A stretch of 64,000 bases of DNA, taken from positions 108,820 through 172,819 of the forward strand of contig NZ_JAFCLS010000017.1 in assembly GCF_018131075.1 (NCBI RefSeq). The letters are read 5' to 3'. This DNA is from Bradyrhizobium sp. JYMT SZCCT0428 (GTDB lineage: Bacteria > Pseudomonadota > Alphaproteobacteria > Rhizobiales > Xanthobacteraceae). The notes beneath the pieces were generated by a model. That model was given only the letters and a program-made list of their open reading frames with translations. It had not been told where the DNA came from and ran no database searches. The translations under genes and the position numbers were made by a program. Shown here one piece after another: positions 18,396-27,927 of the stretch. Every line of letters starts with the position of its first letter. The stretch's first letter is position 1.

Positions 18396-19750
18396 TCATG
18401 GAACTACGCCGAGCGCCTTCAGTTCGGCATTGGCGGCCTCCCACTCGTGGAAACTGCGCGGGCAATCGCTTGCCGCCAGGCGGAAAAGGCGCGTTGCTTC
18501 ATCTTTCAACCCCTTCGTCAGTGAGAGCTCCCCACCGTAAAAATTCGCCTCACAGACCTGACCCCTCTTCCTGCTGGCGTCACGATGGTCTACGGCAGCA
18601 AGTGCAGCAGCGGGCGTTATCTCGCCCATGAACAATCTGATGACAGGTGCCGGCCAGACGTTCATGTCGATCCGGGAACTGGTTTGCGCCAGGCGGCTCG
18701 GGAGATTGTTTCGCTGACTGGCGATCTCGACCCACAGGGCCAGATAGGCATTGTCCGGTGCATGCGCACTTGCCTGGTCAAGATCGGCCAGCGCCTTTTC
18801 GACCGAGCCGGCAAACAGATATGATCGCCCGCGCGCAAAGTAGGCCAGCGGGGATTTCGGATTGAGCCGGATCGCCTCATTGTAGTCGGCGATAGCGCGG
18901 TCGAGGTCGCCCTTGGCGTGATAGGTAACACCTCGGCCGACGAAAGCCTTGACTGACTTTGGATCGAGCCGGATCGCCGCGTTGTAGTCGGCGACGGCGC
19001 GGTCACGGTCGCCCCTGGCGCGATAAGCGCTACCTCGACTGTTAAAGACGCTGGCATCTTCGCGATCGATCCGGATCGCCTCACTGAAGTCGGCGATCGC
19101 GCGGTCGAGGTCGCCCTGCTCGAGATAAACGCCACCTCGCTTATCGAAAGCCGCGTCGGATTTGGGATCGAGCCGGATCGCCTCATCGAAGTCGACGATG
19201 GCGCGGTCGTTGTCGCCCTTGGCGCTGAAGGCGATACCTCGACCGAGGAAGGCCTTGCGTGTTTGGGTTCGAGCCGGATCGCCTCATTGTAGTCGACGAT
19301 GGCCCGGTCGTTATCGCCCTTGGCGTTGTAGGCGTTACCCCGATTGTTGAAGGCCATGACGAACTTTGGATCGAGCCGGATCGCCTCATTCAAGTCGGCG
19401 CTAGCGCGGTCGTTGTCGCCCTGCTCGTTATAAGCGGCACCTCGATTGTTGAAGGCCATGGCCAATTTCGAATCGAGCCGGATCGCCTCATTCAGGTCGG
19501 CGATGGCGCGGTCGTTGTCACCCCTGGCGCGATAAGCGACAGCGCGATTGTTGTAGTAAGCCGCCAGATCGCGCCCTTTCGATTTCCCCGACTTGATGCC
19601 CCGGGTACAGTCAGCGATCGCAGCCTCGGGGTCCTGCGCAGAATCACACTGGTCAGCGGCGGCTGAATAACCCAGGAATGCGGCTGAATAACCCAGGAAT
19701 ATCGTGGCGGCAAAAAGCGCGCTCCAGAATCTCCAATCCGTCGGCCTCAT
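18396..19750 (-). pseudogene. Secreted TPR-repeat protein, frameshifted
   Basis: The frame from 19750 starts MRPTDWRFWSALFAATIFLG and has a signal peptide, then at least three TPR units of the form NNRAVAYRARGDNDRAIADLNEAIRLD. After RLEPKHA (about 19253-19257) the frame is lost: CACGCAAGGCC should contain one more base to read HAKAF. In the corrected frame five more TPR units follow, ending with a non-TPR tail that reads VWPAPVIRLFMGEITPAAAL and stops at 18396. The total span is one base short of a whole codon number, which fits a single deletion. The ribosome site AGGGAAA precedes the start. Interaction partners are unknown. Confidence 0.8.
19659..19700. repeat. 21-base tandem duplication within the signal peptide of the TPR gene
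   Basis: Two adjacent identical 21-base units (19659-19679 and 19680-19700) encode FLGYSAA twice in a row on the minus strand. The duplication keeps frame and lengthens the hydrophobic core of the signal peptide. It looks like a recent slippage event. Confidence 0.85.
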
Positions 19751-19965
19751 GCCATTTCCCTGGGCGAACCTTGATGTCCTGGGATATGTGTCGGAGTTTG
19801 GCGTTCTGGTTCACATCCATTGGGTCAATCGTGTCGATTCGGCATGTCGGCAGCATGTTCGGTTAGCGGTCATCCCGGAGGTCGGCCTTCATCAACGCCG
19901 CGTCAATCCGGATTTGGCTGTGCACCAATGGGTCCACACCCCATACGACTACCGAACCGGTCGCC

Positions 19966-20682
19966 TTAAACGCCGAGATAAGCGCGTTGAACGTAATCGC
20001 TCTTGGCAAGCTCAGCGCCGGGACCGCTCAACGCGATCCGCCCATTCTCCAGCACATAAGCGTAGTGGCAGAGCCGGAGCGCCAGATTGGCATTCTGCTC
20101 GACCAGCACGATCGACAGGCCCTGCTCCCGGTTGATGGTTTCGATCAGGCGGCCGATCTCCTGCACCATGATGGGCGCGAGCCCAAGTGACGGCTCGTCG
20201 AGCAACAGCACTTTCGGCGCCGCCATCAGCGCCCGGGCAATCGCCAGCATCTGCTGCTCCCCGCCGGAAAGCAGGCCTGCCATCTGGTCGCGACGCTGCC
20301 TGAGTTTTGGGAAGAAGCCGAACATCCGCTCGACGGATGCGTGCAGGCTGCTGCCCTGCGGTTGCAGGTAGCCACCCACGAGCAGATTGTCATGAACGGT
20401 CATCCGCGGAAACACCCGCCGCCCCTCCGGCGACAACGCGATGCCCTGCGAGACGATGTCGGGCGGCGACATCCTGTCGATCCGCACGTCGCCGAAGTTG
20501 ATCTCGCCCTGGCTCGGCGACCGCAACCCCATGATCGCCCGTAGCGTGCTGGTCTTGCCGGCGCCATTGCTGCCGACCAGCGACACGATCTGGGCCGGCG
20601 CCACGTCGAGGCTGATGCCTGATATGGCGACCCGGTGGCCGTATTCGACGTGAATGTCACGTACCTGAAGCGCTTTGCTCAT
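19966..20682 (-). CDS. livF: Branched-chain amino acid-type ABC transporter ATP-binding protein LivF
   Basis: This 238-residue ATPase has Walker A GSNGAGKTST, the signature LLSGGEQQMLAIARAL and Walker B VLLLDEPSLGLAP, followed by the LivF-type HYAYVLENGRI tail. Its start overlaps the livG stop as ATGA. It is the last gene of a five-gene operon (binding protein, LivH, LivM, LivG, LivF). The real ligand of the transporter may be a carboxylic acid rather than an amino acid, given the neighbours at 24790-34753. Confidence 0.93.
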   Translation of the reverse strand: MSKALQVRDIHVEYGHRVAISGISLDVAPAQIVSLVGSNGAGKTSTLRAIMGLRSPSQGEINFGDVRIDRMSPPDIVSQGIALSPEGRRVFPRMTVHDNLLVGGYLQPQGSSLHASVERMFGFFPKLRQRRDQMAGLLSGGEQQMLAIARALMAAPKVLLLDEPSLGLAPIMVQEIGRLIETINREQGLSIVLVEQNANLALRLCHYAYVLENGRIALSGPGAELAKSDYVQRAYLGV

Positions 20683-21455
20683 GCTGCTTCCTCGGCGCCG
20701 AGATAGGCCTGTATCACGCTGCGATTGGCCCGGATTTCCGCAGGAACTCCCTCGGCGATCTTCTCGCCGTGATCCAGCACGACAAGCCGGTCGCATAACC
20801 CCATCACCAGCCGCATGTGGTGCTCGACCAGCAGCACCGAGATATTCTCCGTCTTGTGCAGCTCCTTGATCAACCGGCCGAAATCCGCGGCTTCTTCCGG
20901 GTTCAATCCCGCCACCGGTTCATCGAGCATCAGCAGCTTGGGACGCGCGGCAAGCGCGATGGCAACACCGAGCCGGCGCTGACCGCCATAGGACAGTTCG
21001 CCAGCACGGCGCTGGCGGAACTGCAGCAGCGACAGGCGTTCGAGCAAAAGCTCGCACCGGCTTCGGGTCGCCGACAGCGCCGTGCGTGCGGCGCGGGTGT
21101 TGAAAATCGAACCCAGCATCGAAACCGGCGTGGTCGCGAACGCACCACGCATGACATTCTCGATGACCGTGGCATCCGGGAAAATCGTCGTGGCCTGGAA
21201 CGTCCGCACCAGTCCCTCGCTGACGATCGCGCTCGGCTTCTTGCCGACAATGCTGCGCTGCTCGAAGCGAATGGCGCCTGATGACGGTGACATGACCCCG
21301 CTGACGACATTAAAGCAGGTGGTCTTTCCGGCGCCGTTGGGGCCGATCAACCCGACGATCTCGCCTGTCTTGATCGAGAACGAAACGTCCTTCAGCGCAT
21401 TCAGGCCGCCGAACCGCCGGCTGATCGCATCCACTTCCAGTAATGCAGCGCTCAT
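20679..21455 (-). CDS. livG: Branched-chain amino acid-type ABC transporter ATP-binding protein LivG
   Basis: A 258-residue ATPase with Walker A GPNGAGKTT, signature ELSYGGQRRLGVAIALA and Walker B LLMLDEPVAGLNPEE. The insert after the P-loop and the C-terminal GEKIAEGVPAEIRANRSVIQAYLG are typical of LivG. Its ends overlap livM and livF by four bases each, showing tight coupling. It works as a heterodimer with LivF. Confidence 0.93.
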   Translation of the reverse strand: MSAALLEVDAISRRFGGLNALKDVSFSIKTGEIVGLIGPNGAGKTTCFNVVSGVMSPSSGAIRFEQRSIVGKKPSAIVSEGLVRTFQATTIFPDATVIENVMRGAFATTPVSMLGSIFNTRAARTALSATRSRCELLLERLSLLQFRQRRAGELSYGGQRRLGVAIALAARPKLLMLDEPVAGLNPEEAADFGRLIKELHKTENISVLLVEHHMRLVMGLCDRLVVLDHGEKIAEGVPAEIRANRSVIQAYLGAEEAA

Positions 21456-22435
21456 TTCGGCGTCTCCGGCTCCGAGCCCTTGCTGAAGAAGGATCGTCCG
21501 ATCGAGACCAGACCGTTCGGGATGAACAGCAATACGCTGAGCAGTATCACGCCGTAGATGATGTGCTGCGCGCCGACGAAGCCGCGGAACAGCTCCGGCA
21601 GGGGCGTCAGGAACAGCGCGCCAAGGACGCCGCCGATCATCGTGTGACGCCCGCCGACGACGAGCATGGTGATGTAGGCGATCGAGTCGTTGAACGTGAA
21701 ACTATCCGGCGACAGAAAGCGGATGTAGTGGACCATCGCCGCACCGGCTGCCCCTGCGATGCCGCTGCCCAGCGCAAAGGCCACGATCTGGTAGTGGCTC
21801 ACGTCGATGCCACTCGATTCGGCGAGGCGGACGTTCTCCGCGATGGAACGGAACGCCCGGCCGTACTGCGAGCGCATCAGCGCCCAGACGAAGGTCACGA
21901 CGATAATGAAGGCGGCGAGCGCAAAATAGTAGAAGCGCAGGCGGGTCGAGAGCGGAAGACCGAAAATCGATATCGCGGGAATGCCGAGCAGCCCGTTGGC
22001 ACCATGGGTGACACTTTCCCAGTTCAGCACGATCAGCGTGAAGACCTGCCCGGCCAGAAACGTCACCAGCACGAAATAGACGCCGCGCAGCCGAAGCAAT
22101 ATCTTGCCGAGCAGCACCGCCGCCAGTCCGGTCACCAGCCCGGCCAAGACGATGCCGAGGATGGGTGGAAGCTTGAAGCTCAGCGCGGCAAGCGCCGAGA
22201 CGTAGGCGCCGGCGGCCACGAACGCCGCGTGTCCGAGCGATATCTGCCCGACCGACGCAATCAGGCCCAGGCTGACCGCGAAGATCGAATTGAGCAGCAT
22301 CAGGTTCGCCAGATGGATGTAGAACTGGTTGCTCGTCAGCTGCGGCAGGATGAGAGCTGCCGCGAGCACAATGACCAGCACGGCAGCGGGCAGCAGACGA
22401 CGGCGCGGCGCGAGGCGCGGTTCGTCGCGGCCCAT
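21452..22435 (-). CDS. livM: Branched-chain amino acid-type ABC transporter permease LivM
   Basis: This polytopic permease of about 327 residues includes the LivM motif GQISLGHAAFVAAGAYVSAL and a later region reading RAFRSIAENVRLAESSGIDV. The start is uncertain: ATG at 22435 is given, but a TTG at 22456 right after the livH stop has the better-spaced GGAGG ribosome site. It pairs with LivH to form the membrane channel. Confidence 0.9.
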   Translation of the reverse strand: MGRDEPRLAPRRRLLPAAVLVIVLAAALILPQLTSNQFYIHLANLMLLNSIFAVSLGLIASVGQISLGHAAFVAAGAYVSALAALSFKLPPILGIVLAGLVTGLAAVLLGKILLRLRGVYFVLVTFLAGQVFTLIVLNWESVTHGANGLLGIPAISIFGLPLSTRLRFYYFALAAFIIVVTFVWALMRSQYGRAFRSIAENVRLAESSGIDVSHYQIVAFALGSGIAGAAGAAMVHYIRFLSPDSFTFNDSIAYITMLVVGGRHTMIGGVLGALFLTPLPELFRGFVGAQHIIYGVILLSVLLFIPNGLVSIGRSFFSKGSEPETPK

Positions 22436-22460
22436 CGTGGCGATGGATGATCCCTCCAAG

Positions 22461-23330
22461 TCAGGCCTCCCTTTGTCCCAAAAGGCCGGCGGGCCGAACA
22501 AGCAAGATCAGAATGACCAGCAGAAGCTGCAGAATGTCGGACATCAGCGACCCGAAGATCGTGGCGGTGAAGCTCTCGATCATGCCGAGCAGAAGGCCGC
22601 CGACCACGGCGCCCGGGACCGAGCCGAGACCGCCGAGAATGACCACCACGAAAGCCTTGAGCATCGGCGTGAGGCCGACAAAGGGCGAGACCGAGAACAC
22701 CGGCCCCATCAGCGCCCCGGCCAGCGCCGCGAGCGCGACGCTCATGCCGAAGGCCAGCGGATAGATGTAGTTGACGCGGATGCCCTGGATCAGTGCGGTC
22801 TCGGTATCCTGAGCGACCGCCCGCATCGCCCGCCCCAGCCGGGTTCGCTGCATGAAAAGCCAGAACGCGGTAAAGATCAGCGCGGCTGCCGCGATGACGA
22901 CGAGCCGCGACCACGGAAAACTGAACGGACCGATCGCCAGCGTGCCCGTCACGATATCGGGCATCGCCCGCGGCTGAGGTCCCCACAGCAGCACGGCGCC
23001 GTTCTGAATGATCACCGAGATCGCGAGCGTCGCGATCATTCCCGACATCTCATCCGAACGAAACGGCTGGATCAACGTGCGTTCGACCAGCATGCCGAGA
23101 ATGCCGATCGTCAGCGCCGCGATCAAAAGGCAGACGATGAACGGTATCTCCCAATAGACGTAGGTGAAGAATCCGGTGAAGGCGCCGAGCATATAGAATT
23201 CGCCATGCGCGAAATTGACCACGCGCATGATCCCGAACACCAGCGTGAAACCGACCGCCATCAGCATGTACATCACACCGATGACGAGACCGTTCAGCAC
23301 AGCCTGCGCAAGAAGTATCGAATAATCCAA
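22461..23330 (-). CDS. livH: Branched-chain amino acid-type ABC transporter permease LivH
   Basis: This permease has 289 residues. The N-terminus AQAVLNGLVIGVMYMLMAVGFTLVFGIMRVVNFAHGEFYML is the classical LivH signature. About eight hydrophobic helices follow, with GLGSVPGAVVGGLLLG near the C-terminus. It sits 53 bases after the binding-protein gene and just before livM. Confidence 0.93.
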   Translation of the reverse strand: MDYSILLAQAVLNGLVIGVMYMLMAVGFTLVFGIMRVVNFAHGEFYMLGAFTGFFTYVYWEIPFIVCLLIAALTIGILGMLVERTLIQPFRSDEMSGMIATLAISVIIQNGAVLLWGPQPRAMPDIVTGTLAIGPFSFPWSRLVVIAAAALIFTAFWLFMQRTRLGRAMRAVAQDTETALIQGIRVNYIYPLAFGMSVALAALAGALMGPVFSVSPFVGLTPMLKAFVVVILGGLGSVPGAVVGGLLLGMIESFTATIFGSLMSDILQLLLVILILLVRPAGLLGQREA

Positions 23331-23383
23331 GCCCGTTCCCTCGCGTCAGACGGCGTCTATTTTCCAGGAGATGCCTGCAACGC

Positions 23384-24550
23384 TCATTCACAGACCTTGG
23401 GCGTGCACTTGGCCACGACCTGCGCCGCGCCGCCCTTGAGCTGCGCCACGTAGAATGGTGCGTCGAGCTGCTGGTTCGATTTCCACTGCGCTTCGCCGAT
23501 CCAGTTCACCTTGCCGAGCAAGGTTTCGAAATCCTTCAGGCCAAGCAACGCTTCGCGTACCTTGTCGCTATCCGTCACCGTTCCCGACTTCTGCATCGCA
23601 GCGAACACCATCTGCACGTTGGCGTAGAAGAACGGGCTGAAGGCATTCAGCGGCGTCTTGTACTTTGTCTCGAAGCGCTTGGTGTATTCCTGGATCGCCG
23701 GGGAATCCGTATTGATCGGCTGATGGACGTAGACGTTCTCGGTGGCATCCTTGCCGGCAACCTTCAGGATGTCAGCGGTGGCGTCACCGCCGGTCCGGAT
23801 GATCGGCCCCTTGAAGCCAAGTTCACGAAGCTGCTTGACCAGCAATCCTGCGGTCTGCGGCGCGTTGCCGTTGAGTTCAAAGGCATCGATGCCCTTCGCC
23901 AGCACGCGCGTCAGCAGCGGCACAAAATCGACGCGCTCGCGCTCGAAGAATTCCTTGGCAACGAATTTGGCACCGACCGCCTCATAGGCAGCTTCGTTGG
24001 CGGCTCCGACCTGCTGACCGGATTCGTCGTTCGGGAACAAGCCGCCGATCTTCTTGGCACCCAACTTCTGCACCACCCACTTGATTTGCGGATCGGAGAA
24101 CACGTCCGACGGGATCACCGGCCGGAAGCTGTATTTGTAATCCGCCGACAGCGCCTTCGGGGTGAAGGCCATGGTCATGGTGATGACCTTGTTTTCCGTG
24201 CTGACGGGAAGAAGGGCCAGCGCCGGCGCCGACCCGAGCGGACCAACCACGAACTTGATGGTGTCGTCGTAGACCATGCGGTTGAACGCGGTCAGGGCGT
24301 CCGCCGCCTTGTAGTGGTCGTCATAGGCGACGATCTCGACCTTGTACTTCTTGCCGGCGACTTCCAGTCCGCCCTTGCTGTTGACGTCTTCGGCGGCGAG
24401 TTCGGCCGCGCCCTGCATCGCCATCCCCCACGCGGTTCCGGCGCCGGAAAGCGTCGCCAGAACGCCGAGCTTCAATGTCTGCGCTGACGCCGAATATGAG
24501 GAAACAGCGCAAGCCGCCGAAAGAAGCGCGACCTTCAAAAATCCACGCAT
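23384..24550 (-). CDS. ABC transporter substrate-binding protein of the liv-type operon
   Basis: A 388-residue periplasmic protein has a Sec signal (MRGFLKVALLSAACAVSSYSASAQ) and the Leu/Ile/Val-binding fold (LKLGVLATLSGAGTAWGMAMQGAAELAAEDVNSKGGLEVAGKKYKVE). It is the first gene of the transporter operon and is divergent from the lyase gene at 24790. The shared control region holds the palindromes at 24663-24688. The ligand is unknown; context points to a carboxylate. Confidence 0.9.
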   Translation of the reverse strand: MRGFLKVALLSAACAVSSYSASAQTLKLGVLATLSGAGTAWGMAMQGAAELAAEDVNSKGGLEVAGKKYKVEIVAYDDHYKAADALTAFNRMVYDDTIKFVVGPLGSAPALALLPVSTENKVITMTMAFTPKALSADYKYSFRPVIPSDVFSDPQIKWVVQKLGAKKIGGLFPNDESGQQVGAANEAAYEAVGAKFVAKEFFERERVDFVPLLTRVLAKGIDAFELNGNAPQTAGLLVKQLRELGFKGPIIRTGGDATADILKVAGKDATENVYVHQPINTDSPAIQEYTKRFETKYKTPLNAFSPFFYANVQMVFAAMQKSGTVTDSDKVREALLGLKDFETLLGKVNWIGEAQWKSNQQLDAPFYVAQLKGGAAQVVAKCTPKVCE

Positions 24551-24662
24551 GGCTACCTCCCTGATGTCGGGGAGCAGCTTGCTGCCAACCCCTCTCGATT
24601 TTTCTGTTGCTTTCGTCCGTGGCCCTATCGGGCGACGGGATGGCGGAACCTATCTTAGGGAA

Positions 24663-24688
24663 TTGACTAAAGTCAACTGTTGACAGTT
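24663..24688. promoter_or_regulatory. Overlapping palindromes, including AACTGT-N2-ACAGTT, between binding-protein and lyase genes
   Basis: TTGACTAAAGTCAA (24663-24676) is a perfect palindrome. It overlaps AACTGTTGACAGTT (24675-24688), which has perfect 6-base arms around TG. The second has the GT-N-AC form known for GntR-family operators and matches sites at 26752, 29864 and 34832 in its TGT-N2-ACA core. It lies between the divergent starts at 24550 and 24790, so it could control both. Confidence 0.6.
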
Positions 24689-24789
24689 TAAGGTTCATGC
24701 AGGAAACATTCCTGCCGCCCCGTTCGGGCCACGACGCAAGCAGGCATGACGGATATGATCAGGAACGAAACAGAACAGGCGGGAGCCAA

Positions 24790-25719
24790 ATGACATATCT
24801 GGTCGCCAATGACATGCCGACGCTGGCCGCCGGCGAGCGCTTCCGGAAATTACTGCTGCGTCCCGGGATCCTGCAGATTCCCGGGGCCCATTGCGGCCTC
24901 GCCGCGTTGCAGGCGAAGGCCGCGCAGTTTGAAGCGCTGTATCTGTCGGGAGCGGCGATGTCCGCATCGATGGGGCTTCCGGACCTCGGCATTCTCACGA
25001 TCGACGACGTCTGCTTCTTCGTCCGGCAGGTTTCCCGCGCGTCGCAACTTCCCGTGCTGGTGGATGGCGATACCGGCTTTGGCGAAGCGCTGAACGTGAT
25101 GAACATGGTGCGGGCGTTCGAAGACGCGGGCGCTGCGGCCGTCCAGATCGAGGATCAGATCCTGCCGAAGAAGTGCGGCCATCTCAACGACAAGAAGCTG
25201 ATCGCGCCCGAGGATATGGCGGCCAAAATCGCCGCCGCCGCCAAGGCGCGGCGGCATCTCTACATCGTGGCCCGCACCGATGCGGCCGCGGATGAAGGGC
25301 TCGACAGCGCCATCAACCGGGCACGGCTGTATGTCGAAGCCGGCGCGGACGCGATCTTCCCCGAAGCGCTGCATGACCCGGAAGCGTTCCGCAAATTTGC
25401 CGAAACCATCAAGGTGCCGCTGCTGGCCAATATGACCGAGTTTGGACGAACGCCGTTCATGACGGCGTCCGAGTTCGAGGCGCTCGGCTACAAGATGGTG
25501 ATCTGGCCGGTCAGCGCGCTTCGCGTGGCCGCAAAGGCGCAGGCCGAACTGTATGACGGCATCCGCAAAGACGGCGGCACCCACCGCCTGATCGATCGCA
25601 TGCAAACGCGGGCCGAACTATACGCGACCATCGGCTATCACGAATACGAGGCCCTCGATTCATCGATCATCACATCGATCACGCCGCAGGGAATGCCGCA
25701 AAAGCAAACCGGCCGATGA
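24790..25719 (+). CDS. Isocitrate lyase/PEP mutase superfamily lyase (PrpB-like)
   Basis: The 309-residue protein has the superfamily pattern: FEALYLSGAAMSAS near the N-terminus, the metal site VLVDGDTGFGEALN, and the cysteine loop PKKCGHLNDKKL. The catalytic cysteine (KKCGH) is kept, which favours a C-C lyase such as methylisocitrate lyase or a 2,3-dimethylmalate/oxaloacetate-type lyase over a phosphonomutase. The start at 24790 has a GGGAGCC ribosome site. With PrpD- and PrpF-like enzymes nearby it probably cleaves a branched or tricarboxylic intermediate into pyruvate or glyoxylate plus a dicarboxylate. Exact reaction unknown. Confidence 0.85.
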   Translation: MTYLVANDMPTLAAGERFRKLLLRPGILQIPGAHCGLAALQAKAAQFEALYLSGAAMSASMGLPDLGILTIDDVCFFVRQVSRASQLPVLVDGDTGFGEALNVMNMVRAFEDAGAAAVQIEDQILPKKCGHLNDKKLIAPEDMAAKIAAAAKARRHLYIVARTDAAADEGLDSAINRARLYVEAGADAIFPEALHDPEAFRKFAETIKVPLLANMTEFGRTPFMTASEFEALGYKMVIWPVSALRVAAKAQAELYDGIRKDGGTHRLIDRMQTRAELYATIGYHEYEALDSSIITSITPQGMPQKQTGR

Positions 25720-25747
25720 AAGCGGCGGCTGGTCCTTCACCGCAAGG

Positions 25748-26518
25748 CTATCTGCGCGACTGAACCGCCGCCTTGCTTCTGCCTGTCCACGCCGCACCCG
25801 CCTTCGGCTTCCGAACGGGCGGCGCGACTTCTTGCCGGGCGGCCGTTTCCTTCATCTGCTCCTCGACATACTGGCGCGCGTTGCTGATATGCAGCCGCAT
25901 CTTGCGTTCGGCTTCCACGGGATCCCGCCGCATGAGCGCCGCGACGATGTCCTTGTGCTCACGTAGCGCCTGTTTGGCGCGCCCCGGTTTTGTACTCGAT
26001 TTGTAGCGGTAGACGCGAAGCAGATAATAGAGGTCCTCGCAAAGCATCTGGACCAGCCGCGCATTGCGGCTGCCCTTGACGATGCGAAAGTGAAAATCGA
26101 AGTCCTTCGACTCCTGATAATAGCCGGTGCCTTCCTGGACGCTTTTCTGCTGCTGGTGCTGGTCCAGCAGCTCGGAAAGCGCCTCCAGTTCGTCGTCCGT
26201 CATATGCTGGGCGGCGAGCCCGCAGGCCATTCCTTCCAGCGCCTCGCGAACCTGCAGCACTTCATAGAGATCGCTCGGCGACAGGCTTGCGACGCGGACG
26301 CCGATGTTGGGTGTCCGCTGCAGCAGCTTTCGGCCTTCGAGCCGGCGGATGGCTTCGCGCAATGGACCGCGGCTGACACCGAGCGACGCGGCCAGCGCCT
26401 GCTCGCTGATCTTGCTGCCCGGCTGCAGGTCCCCGCTCATGATCGCCGCCTCGATCCGCTCGGCGAGCGCATCCACCAGCGACTGGGCAGAGACCTTGTT
26501 GCTCAAGATGCCGTTCAT
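25748..26518 (-). CDS. GntR family regulator, FCD (FadR C-terminal) subfamily
   Basis: This is a 256-residue regulator. The winged helix reads IEAAIMSGDLQPGSKISEQALAASLGVSRGPLREAIRRLEGRKLLQRTP. The all-helical FCD domain follows, with its metal-binding histidines suggested by FDFHFRIVKGSRN and LREHKDIVAALMRRD. The last ~35 residues are a basic tail (VRKPKAGAAWTGRSKAAVQSRR), an addition to the family core. The start at 26518 is set by the domain and a GAAAGG ribosome site. It lies downstream of the PrpF-epimerase operon and convergent with the lyase gene. It may bind the TGT-N2-ACA sites of this region. Confidence 0.9.
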   Translation of the reverse strand: MNGILSNKVSAQSLVDALAERIEAAIMSGDLQPGSKISEQALAASLGVSRGPLREAIRRLEGRKLLQRTPNIGVRVASLSPSDLYEVLQVREALEGMACGLAAQHMTDDELEALSELLDQHQQQKSVQEGTGYYQESKDFDFHFRIVKGSRNARLVQMLCEDLYYLLRVYRYKSSTKPGRAKQALREHKDIVAALMRRDPVEAERKMRLHISNARQYVEEQMKETAARQEVAPPVRKPKAGAAWTGRSKAAVQSRR

Positions 26519-26600
26519 GAAAGCCTTTCGATACCGCTCCCGTGGGAGCCCGCACAGACACCTGCCGGTTCGCTCATCGGCCAAGCCCTTGTACTTAGTA

Positions 26601-26704
26601 GAGCCTTTTCCGTTCCGATGGAATCGGAACGGAGCTCTAGATTCTTGTTTTGACGTGTTTTCTTGACGCGAACCGGTGTCCACTTCGCTGGAAAACGCTC
26701 TAGT
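26601..26704. repeat. Palindrome-containing intergenic repeat element
   Basis: Arms TCCGTTCCGAT (26609-26619) and ATCGGAACGGA (26623-26633) form a perfect inverted repeat with a 3-base loop. They are followed by a segment containing GAACCGGTGTCCACTTCGCT. I recall this combination as a frequent intergenic repeat in Bradyrhizobiaceae, from memory only. It lies between the GntR gene and the PrpF gene and may also serve as a terminator or RNA structure. Confidence 0.6.
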
Positions 26705-26751
26705 ATGTCCCTTCGTGAACGACAATCAATCGTGGAAACCTGCGTTCCCGC

Positions 26752-26765
26752 AACTGTATACAACT
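26752..26765. promoter_or_regulatory. TGTATACA operator-like site at the end of the PrpF gene
   Basis: AACTGTATACAACT contains the perfect 8-base palindrome TGTATACA at 26755-26762. It overlaps the PrpF stop codon and lies about 235 bases upstream of the GntR start. The left half AACTGT equals that of the perfect sites at 24675 and 29865; the right half has two mismatches. Confidence 0.5.
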
Positions 26766-27912
26766 AAGCGATGGCCGTTCGATAAACCACATTGCCTTCG
26801 AACAGGCGGCGGGCACTGCGATAGACCGCGCCATAGTCCGCCTTCACCGCACCGGAGCCGGCAGGCGAAACGCCGGCGTCGACCAGCGTGACGCCCGATG
26901 GATGCGCGATACGAATGGGACCGTTCGCCTTGCAGAGTTCGGCCGGAATGCTTCCGGGAATGCGCGACGCCACCGCAAGGCAAATCGCTCCGGTAATGGG
27001 TGTAGCGCGATGCGGCAGCCCGACCGAGATCATCCGCACCCAGATGTCGGCATCTTCAGCCGCGAGTTCGCGCCCCGACAGCGTTCGTCCGGATCTCGGG
27101 CCCGTTACCATCGCGACCTTGGGAATACCGGTCATCCGCCGCGCCTGATCGAGATCCGGCGCAATCCCCATTTTAACCGATGCCGCGCAGCGGATCGCTT
27201 CCATCCGCTGCAGAAAGACAGAATCATTGTCGAGCACGTCGGGCAGTTCATCGCCTGACTTGCTGACCGAGCTGGCCGCAACGAAGACGCAGGGGTTAGC
27301 GGCATCGACGCAGGAGGCCTTCACGCTTTCCCCGCCGCCGATGTCGAGATCGTCAACCGCGTTTCCGGTCGGCAGCAGCTTGCCGGTCCGCGCCCCGCCC
27401 GGCTCGAGGAATTCCAGCCGGATCGGCGCCGCCTTCCCGGCGATGCCATCGATCTCGATGTCGCCGGTGGCCGCCAGCGAACCATCCTCGACCGGAAAGC
27501 GTGCAACGATGATCTTCGAGGTATTGGTGTTGTGGATACGGACGGTGGCTTCGCCGTTCGCGGGCGCCGTCACGAGTCCCTCGTCGAGCGCGAACGGCCC
27601 GACCGCCGAGGACATGTTGCCGCAATTGGCGCCATAGTCGACAAAAGTGTCGCGCACGCCGATCTGCGCAAAGGTGTAGTCGACGTCGGCGTCGGAGCGG
27701 CTCGGCGGGCCGATGATGCAGATCTTCGACAGCGACGAGATGCCGCCGCCCATGCCGTCGAGTTGCCGGCCATTGGGGTCGGGCGAACCCATCACTTCAA
27801 GGAAAATCGGGTCCCAATCCTTCGGGTTGGTCGGCAGATCGTCCCTTCGGAACATCACCGCCTTGGAAGTGCCGCCCCGCATGAACACCGCACGAAGTCG
27901 AGCATTTGCCAT
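26764..27912 (-). CDS. PrpF family protein (aconitate/methylaconitate isomerase or oxalomesaconate tautomerase type)
   Basis: A 382-residue protein of the PrpF/DUF453 family with a diaminopimelate-epimerase-like double fold. It starts ARLRAVFMRGGTSKAVMFRRDDLP, the family signature, and has GANCGNMSSAVGPFA with the active-site cysteine; DGMGGGISSLSKICII lies between them. PrpF enzymes shift double bonds in aconitate, methylaconitate or oxalomesaconate. It is followed upstream by the lactonase-like and epimerase genes with 15- and 9-base gaps, forming an operon. With TcuA- and PrpD-like genes nearby, a cis/trans-aconitate-type substrate is attractive but unproven. Confidence 0.88.
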   Translation of the reverse strand: MANARLRAVFMRGGTSKAVMFRRDDLPTNPKDWDPIFLEVMGSPDPNGRQLDGMGGGISSLSKICIIGPPSRSDADVDYTFAQIGVRDTFVDYGANCGNMSSAVGPFALDEGLVTAPANGEATVRIHNTNTSKIIVARFPVEDGSLAATGDIEIDGIAGKAAPIRLEFLEPGGARTGKLLPTGNAVDDLDIGGGESVKASCVDAANPCVFVAASSVSKSGDELPDVLDNDSVFLQRMEAIRCAASVKMGIAPDLDQARRMTGIPKVAMVTGPRSGRTLSGRELAAEDADIWVRMISVGLPHRATPITGAICLAVASRIPGSIPAELCKANGPIRIAHPSGVTLVDAGVSPAGSGAVKADYGAVYRSARRLFEGNVVYRTAIA

Positions 27913-27927
27913 GGCCGATCCCTGTCC

